From: Anaerolineales bacterium UBA5797
GTDB lineage: Bacteria > Chloroflexota > Anaerolineae > Anaerolineales > Villigracilaceae
Assembly: GCA_002418205.1 (NCBI GenBank)
Contig: DIDP01000062.1
Coordinates: 1-53,710 of the forward strand
Reading direction: 5' to 3'
DNA length: 53,710 nucleotides
A program made the position numbers and the translations under genes. Under the pieces are notes generated by a model, which had not been told where the DNA came from, made no database searches, and saw only the letters and a list, made by a program, of their open reading frames with translations. Shown here piece after piece: positions 50,285 to 53,710 of this stretch (position 1 is its first letter; every line of letters begins with the position of its first letter).

Positions 50285-51220
50285 TTATTTTGCTTCTCTG
50301 GATTGTTTTGCTGCCAGATAAATGCCAGCCAGGATGAACGATCCGCCGATCATGACGGCATATGCAGGTATCTCTTTGAGAAACACATATGCAAGCACAG
50401 CGGAGCCGATCGGTTCTGCCAGCGTTGTGATGGCTACCAGCGTGGCAGATAACCGCTTTAGGAGCCAATTATACGTGGAATGCCCGATCAGCTGAGGCAC
50501 CGCCGCAAGCAGGAAGATCCAACCGTAAATTTTGAACGAATACCCAAACGGCGAATGTGCGGTGATGAACATGAGGAGGAGCAGGAACACGGCAGACGAG
50601 CCATAGACCAAAAAAATGTAGGGGATGAGCGACATTTTCGCGCGCAATTTCCTCCCGATGATCAGATAACCGGAAACCGTCCATGCGCCGACCAGCGCCA
50701 GGAAATTACCCCACATGGCGCGTCCTTGCAGGATTTGATCCAGGCCCGGGCACCGGATCCCGTTTTGGATGATGCACGCATCGGACAACCCGATGATTGT
50801 TCCCCCCAAAAGTGCCAATCCCAACCCGATAATTGCCGCGCGCGTCAACTTTTCGTTCAATAGCATGGGCGACAGCAATGCCACCCAAAGCGGACCCGTT
50901 GAGACGAATACGACCGAACTCGCCACCGATGTATATTCGAGCGATGAGATCCATGTGCCGAAATGGATGGCAAGGAATAATCCGGATGCCACCCCCAGGA
51001 GGACTTCTGTGCGCGTGAGACTTCTGATCTCAAGGCGATGCCGGGTCAATGCGATTGGGGCGAGCATTAGAGTGGCAAAGGTCAATCGCAGCGCGGCGAT
51101 GACGAGGGATGGGGCGCCGTCCGCTTGCGCGAAACGGATAAAGATCGAGGCGGTGGAAACTGCCAGTATGGCGGTGAACAGGCTGAGGGGAAGGAGGAAG
51201 CGGGCGCGTCGTTCGGTCAT
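50285..51220 (-). CDS. EamA-family DMT transporter
   Basis: 311 aa with ten predicted membrane helices in two EamA repeats (first ~8-150, second ~180-305). Features include AVSTASIFIRFAQADGAPSLVIAALRLTFATLML and the second-half signature LAEPIGSAVLAYVFLKEIPAYAVMIGGSFILAGIYLA. Likely exports or imports a metabolite; the substrate is unknown. It lies directly upstream of the aconitase X genes on the same strand. Confidence 0.92.
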   Translation of the reverse strand: MTERRARFLLPLSLFTAILAVSTASIFIRFAQADGAPSLVIAALRLTFATLMLAPIALTRHRLEIRSLTRTEVLLGVASGLFLAIHFGTWISSLEYTSVASSVVFVSTGPLWVALLSPMLLNEKLTRAAIIGLGLALLGGTIIGLSDACIIQNGIRCPGLDQILQGRAMWGNFLALVGAWTVSGYLIIGRKLRAKMSLIPYIFLVYGSSAVFLLLLMFITAHSPFGYSFKIYGWIFLLAAVPQLIGHSTYNWLLKRLSATLVAITTLAEPIGSAVLAYVFLKEIPAYAVMIGGSFILAGIYLAAKQSREAK

Positions 51221-51256
51221 CCGCCGATTTTAATCGCACTTCCCCGTCCGTGCCTG

Positions 51257-51535
51257 TCATTGTTTCATGTTTTGCAAATGACGGCGTTCCAGGTGATTGC
51301 CGGTGACTGCGGCGGCAAGCCACTCTGACAGATCTTCGTAGGCATGAGCGCTTTCGTGGTTGAGGTAATCCTGCAATGTTGTGAGATGGTCGATGATCTC
51401 CTGCATCTGGGTGCGAAATTGATCGAATTTTTCAGGTGAAGGATTATTGCTCAAATCTTTTGAGGCTTCGTGGGCTTTGTTGATGGCTTGCATTGCAGTT
51501 TGGGTATGCTCCCTGATCAGTTCGTGGTTATTCAT
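51257..51535 (-). CDS. Hypothetical small helical protein
   Basis: 92 aa, not recognised. It is made of helices rich in His, Gln and Asn (MQAINKAHEASKDL..., QEIIDHLTTLQDYLNHESAHAYEDLSEWLAAAV), with no Cys, signal peptide or membrane segment. GGAG ribosome site precedes the ATG. It follows the secreted protease gene's terminator on the same strand. Unknown role. Confidence 0.75.
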   Translation of the reverse strand: MNNHELIREHTQTAMQAINKAHEASKDLSNNPSPEKFDQFRTQMQEIIDHLTTLQDYLNHESAHAYEDLSEWLAAAVTGNHLERRHLQNMKQ

Positions 51536-51610
51536 TTATGCTCCTTTCGTTATCTCCTTTGTTCATTGTTTAAGCGTAGTGCTTGATTGTTAGCACGCCA
51601 TTAATAAAAT

Positions 51611-51640
51611 AAAAGACCCCGGTAAAAAACCAGGGTCTCC
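51611..51640 (-). terminator. Terminator after the metalloprotease gene
   Basis: AGACCC-GG / CC-GGGTCT stem with one mismatch; on the - strand it is followed by TTTTATTTTATT. It lies 18 bases after the protease stop. Confidence 0.75.
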
Positions 51641-51657
51641 TTGATATTTGTCAGACG

Positions 51658-52722
51658 TTAATTCTTGAACGGATTGTTCTCGGCGAAATACTCGTGACTG
51701 TCGGCATTTGTGATGGCTGCGTCGGGGTCGCTGATGGCGAGGTTCATTGCGCCGCTCTGACCATAGACAACGTCATCCGTACCGGCAACCACATCGAAGT
51801 GACTCATTTCATGGATGAGTGTGCCGGCTTTTGAATCCGTGCCCGTCAATGGAGCCTGCCAGAACACCTTGCACAAATAGATCTTATAAGGGTCGTTCGG
51901 ATAGACGTATGCATAATACGGCTGTTTGCATTTGCAATCGAAGGTTACGCCCGCGTTGTCCATCGCATCGGATATCGCGATGAAGTTATTCCTGACCCTG
52001 CTGTACCGCGTCGGGTCATACACGCCGAACCAGGTTGTGTAGCGCGGTCCCTGATTGTTGTTGACCAGGTAACTTTCGGAATTGGCGGCATACTTGCTCG
52101 CCTCGGTCCGGGCGGAGAGCAACAGGGACTGCTGGTCGGTGGTGCAGGCGTTGAAGGTGGTGGTGCCAGGAGGCGGAGGCGGAGGCGGAGTGGGCTTGCC
52201 CTTGCCGGTGCGACCTTCGGATTTGAAATTGATCTTTTCAGAAGTGAGTACATCCCTGAACTTAAAGGCATTGCCTTTCTCGTTGAACAGTTCGAAGGAT
52301 GCCACGGAATAGAATACTTCGTATTGCCCCGAGGCGGAAAGATTGTAATAATCGCCGAGATTGACCACGCTCGTGATGCTCTCACCCGATTTGAGGGAAA
52401 CATAATCCTTCCCGGTCACCTCCGGACGTTTGTAGATGGCTCCTGTATAGGAGACCGGTTCCCCGTCCCGCGTGACGGCGAAGAGCGGCTCCTCCACACC
52501 GTCCACTGGAGTGAACCATTTGAGAATCCGCACAGTATGTTTGGTTGGATTGGAGACCTTGACGGTGACCAGGACATCCTGCGAGGAATCAAATTCGCCC
52601 TGCGCCACACTCAATTCGACAACCGGACCGTCCTTGGGGGCGGCATTGGCGACAGATGTGACCAACAGGGCGAGCAACAAAACGAGCACCAACAGATTGA
52701 GACGTGCCTTGCCTTTGTGCAT
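51658..52722 (-). CDS. Secreted M35/aspzincin metalloprotease
   Basis: 354 aa. Signal peptide (about 1-28), an Ig-like N-terminal domain (about 33-165), a Pro-rich linker, and a metalloprotease domain of the deuterolysin/peptidyl-Lys endopeptidase family M35. The zinc site is HEMSH (H304, H308) and the third ligand D317 lies in GTDDVVYG, as expected for aspzincins; the C-terminal NADSHEYFAEN stretch is characteristic. Several Cys in the mature enzyme would form disulfides outside the cell. The family is best known from fungi and Aeromonas. Confidence 0.92.
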   Translation of the reverse strand: MHKGKARLNLLVLVLLLALLVTSVANAAPKDGPVVELSVAQGEFDSSQDVLVTVKVSNPTKHTVRILKWFTPVDGVEEPLFAVTRDGEPVSYTGAIYKRPEVTGKDYVSLKSGESITSVVNLGDYYNLSASGQYEVFYSVASFELFNEKGNAFKFRDVLTSEKINFKSEGRTGKGKPTPPPPPPPGTTTFNACTTDQQSLLLSARTEASKYAANSESYLVNNNQGPRYTTWFGVYDPTRYSRVRNNFIAISDAMDNAGVTFDCKCKQPYYAYVYPNDPYKIYLCKVFWQAPLTGTDSKAGTLIHEMSHFDVVAGTDDVVYGQSGAMNLAISDPDAAITNADSHEYFAENNPFKN

Positions 52723-52843
52723 TGTTCTCTCCTCTTTGAATGGATATGGAACATCGTAGCAAAATCGAACGTCAGAGTCAAGTAAGAGTTTGTTACACTT
52801 GGAAATGACCTCATCATTGAGATCACGCGATCAAGGAGTGAGA

Positions 52844-53611
52844 ATGAAAGGAATGGAAATTCAGAAGGTCCGGGTGGCGTTCGCCTTGTTGGTCATCGCG
52901 AGTCTGGGTTGCAGCAGCCAGATCACTGTGTTCGATACTCCCGTGCCTGTCAGTGCCGGGACGCTGGTCGCAGGCACGCTTGCGGTCCTTACCGAACAGG
53001 CTCCTTCTTCAACAGCGACATCGACCCCAACGAAGACGCAGATCCCTGCAACGCCAACGGAGGAGAAGTTTGGCGAAGTTTTTGTGTTCGTCCAGGTTGA
53101 CAATGTCAATCTGCGCACAAACCCCGGGATGTTGTTTCAGGTCAGCAGGGTGATGGCAAACGGGACACGGCTGCAATTGCTTGGCAAGGCGCCCGGAGGG
53201 GAATGGCTGAAGGTGGTGAACGATGAGGATGTGGTCGGTTGGGTGAACGTGAACGTTGTCAGCACCGGATTTGACGGTCCGCCGCCTCCGGTCATCGAGC
53301 CGAAGGATGTGATCCTTGTGACGGGCTTTGTGAAATCCGAGCTGGGCACACCCATCAGCGGGATCGGCTTTTCGATTATGCAGGGACAGCGCCGAACCGA
53401 TGCGGTAACGGACGAAACCGGTCAATTCTACGCGTACCTGCCGCCAAACATAAGTGGAGCCTGGCAGGTGAGCTACGTTTCGGTCTCTTGCACCAGCAAT
53501 ACAATGGATGAAAACTGCAACTGCATCAATGACATTTGCGGGACGGCTTATCCCGTCAGTGCAACGGTCCAATTGCCGCAGAACGAGCCGCTAAACTTTG
53601 TCTGGAAATAG
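52844..53611 (+). CDS. Lipoprotein with bacterial SH3 domain
   Basis: 255 aa. N-terminal lipoprotein signal with lipobox LGCS, a Thr/Pro linker (VPATPTEE type), then a SH3b domain (about 75-140) reading VDNVNLRTNPGMLFQVSRVMANGTRLQLLG...EWLKVVNDEDVVGWVNVNVV. The rest (about 150-255) is a beta-rich domain, including VTGFVKSELGTPISGIGFSIMQG and a Cys-containing tail (CTSNTMDENCNCINDIC), resembling a carboxypeptidase-regulatory fold. ATG 52844 with AAGGAG upstream. Probably outer-face cell-envelope protein. Confidence 0.88.
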   Translation: MKGMEIQKVRVAFALLVIASLGCSSQITVFDTPVPVSAGTLVAGTLAVLTEQAPSSTATSTPTKTQIPATPTEEKFGEVFVFVQVDNVNLRTNPGMLFQVSRVMANGTRLQLLGKAPGGEWLKVVNDEDVVGWVNVNVVSTGFDGPPPPVIEPKDVILVTGFVKSELGTPISGIGFSIMQGQRRTDAVTDETGQFYAYLPPNISGAWQVSYVSVSCTSNTMDENCNCINDICGTAYPVSATVQLPQNEPLNFVWK

Positions 53612-53640
53612 TTGAGATCGAGCCATGATAAGATAATGAC

Positions 53641-53667
53641 TGGCACGGACTGAAGGTGTCCGTGCCA
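53641..53667. terminator. Hairpin downstream of the lipoprotein gene
   Basis: Perfect 10-bp stem TGGCACGGAC / GTCCGTGCCA with a seven-base loop. No T-run follows on the + strand, so termination is possible but not certain. Confidence 0.5.
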
Positions 53668-53710
53668 ATCATATATTTGTGGCTTTGAGGGATAGCGCAA
53701 TAAGTCAATA

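Noticed and set aside
1..53710. CRISPR array, prophage, insertion sequence or integrase
   Set aside because: No regularly spaced direct repeats, no transposase or integrase domain and no phage structural genes were seen in the window.

Overview
This window looks like a chromosomal segment of a Chloroflexota bacterium, most likely class Anaerolineae. I infer this from the gene repertoire and not from a database search: the split YeeE/YedE transporters, the group 3b hydrogenase, a SUF-only Fe-S system, glycogen genes and a mesophilic GC content of roughly 50-55%. It is densely coded and runs on both strands. I see no integrase, transposase, insertion sequence or CRISPR array, so it reads as core and metabolic chromosome.

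Layout. 1-6818 (mostly +): rpmF, fabD, a small unknown, a secreted phospholipase-D-like protein, a 2TM SLATT-like protein (-), then a PLP aminotransferase behind a structured leader, and ATP-type pckA. 6910-11412 (-): acyl-CoA dehydrogenase, then a quinol-oxidising unit made of a Rieske protein and a cytochrome c-cytochrome b fusion, a DUF2007 protein and a YwiC-like membrane protein. 11482-15351 (+): a giant nucleotide-transporter-like/HEAT/cNMP-binding fusion and a membrane-anchored cyclophilin. 15413-21912 (-): an ArsR-headed operon with an octahaem tetrathionate-reductase-family cytochrome, a seven-haem cytochrome fused to a b-type membrane domain, and two YeeE/YedE half-transporters, one carrying a rhodanese domain without its catalytic Cys. 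I consider this the most interesting system here: a candidate periplasmic sulfur-oxyanion respiration module with sulfur import.

22065-30197: an XRE-cupin regulator (+), sufT and sufR (-), and a divergent suf operon (+): sufC, sufB, sufD, a Lys-rich unknown, sufS, sufU and a Rieske ferredoxin. The sufR/sufC intergenic region carries a perfect 14-6-14 palindrome whose two arms contain the -35 boxes of two face-to-face promoters. 30219-33912 (-): MFS exporter, PIG-L deacetylase, cyclase-family hydrolase, methyltransferase. 34031-39051 (-): a tightly coupled group 3b [NiFe] hydrogenase operon with its own maturation protease and a leading cNMP-binding protein. 39205-41058 (+): hisS, a GNAT acetyltransferase and tRNA-His. 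41092-43011 (-): HEAT-repeat membrane protein. 43163-47421 (+): glycogen metabolism (glgA, glgC, malQ). 47517-52722 (-): msrB, a YbaK deacylase, split aconitase X, a DMT transporter, a small helical protein and a secreted M35-type metalloprotease. 52844-53611 (+): SH3-domain lipoprotein.

How it fits together: electron transfer dominates the window (Rieske/cyt b, multihaem sulfur module, NAD(P)-linked hydrogenase) and the SUF system supplies its clusters. Group 3b hydrogenases can act as sulfhydrogenases, so two parts of the window may touch sulfur redox chemistry. A recurrent promoter form (TANNNT box, often preceded by TGn, placed six bases before an ATG) suggests several leaderless transcripts.
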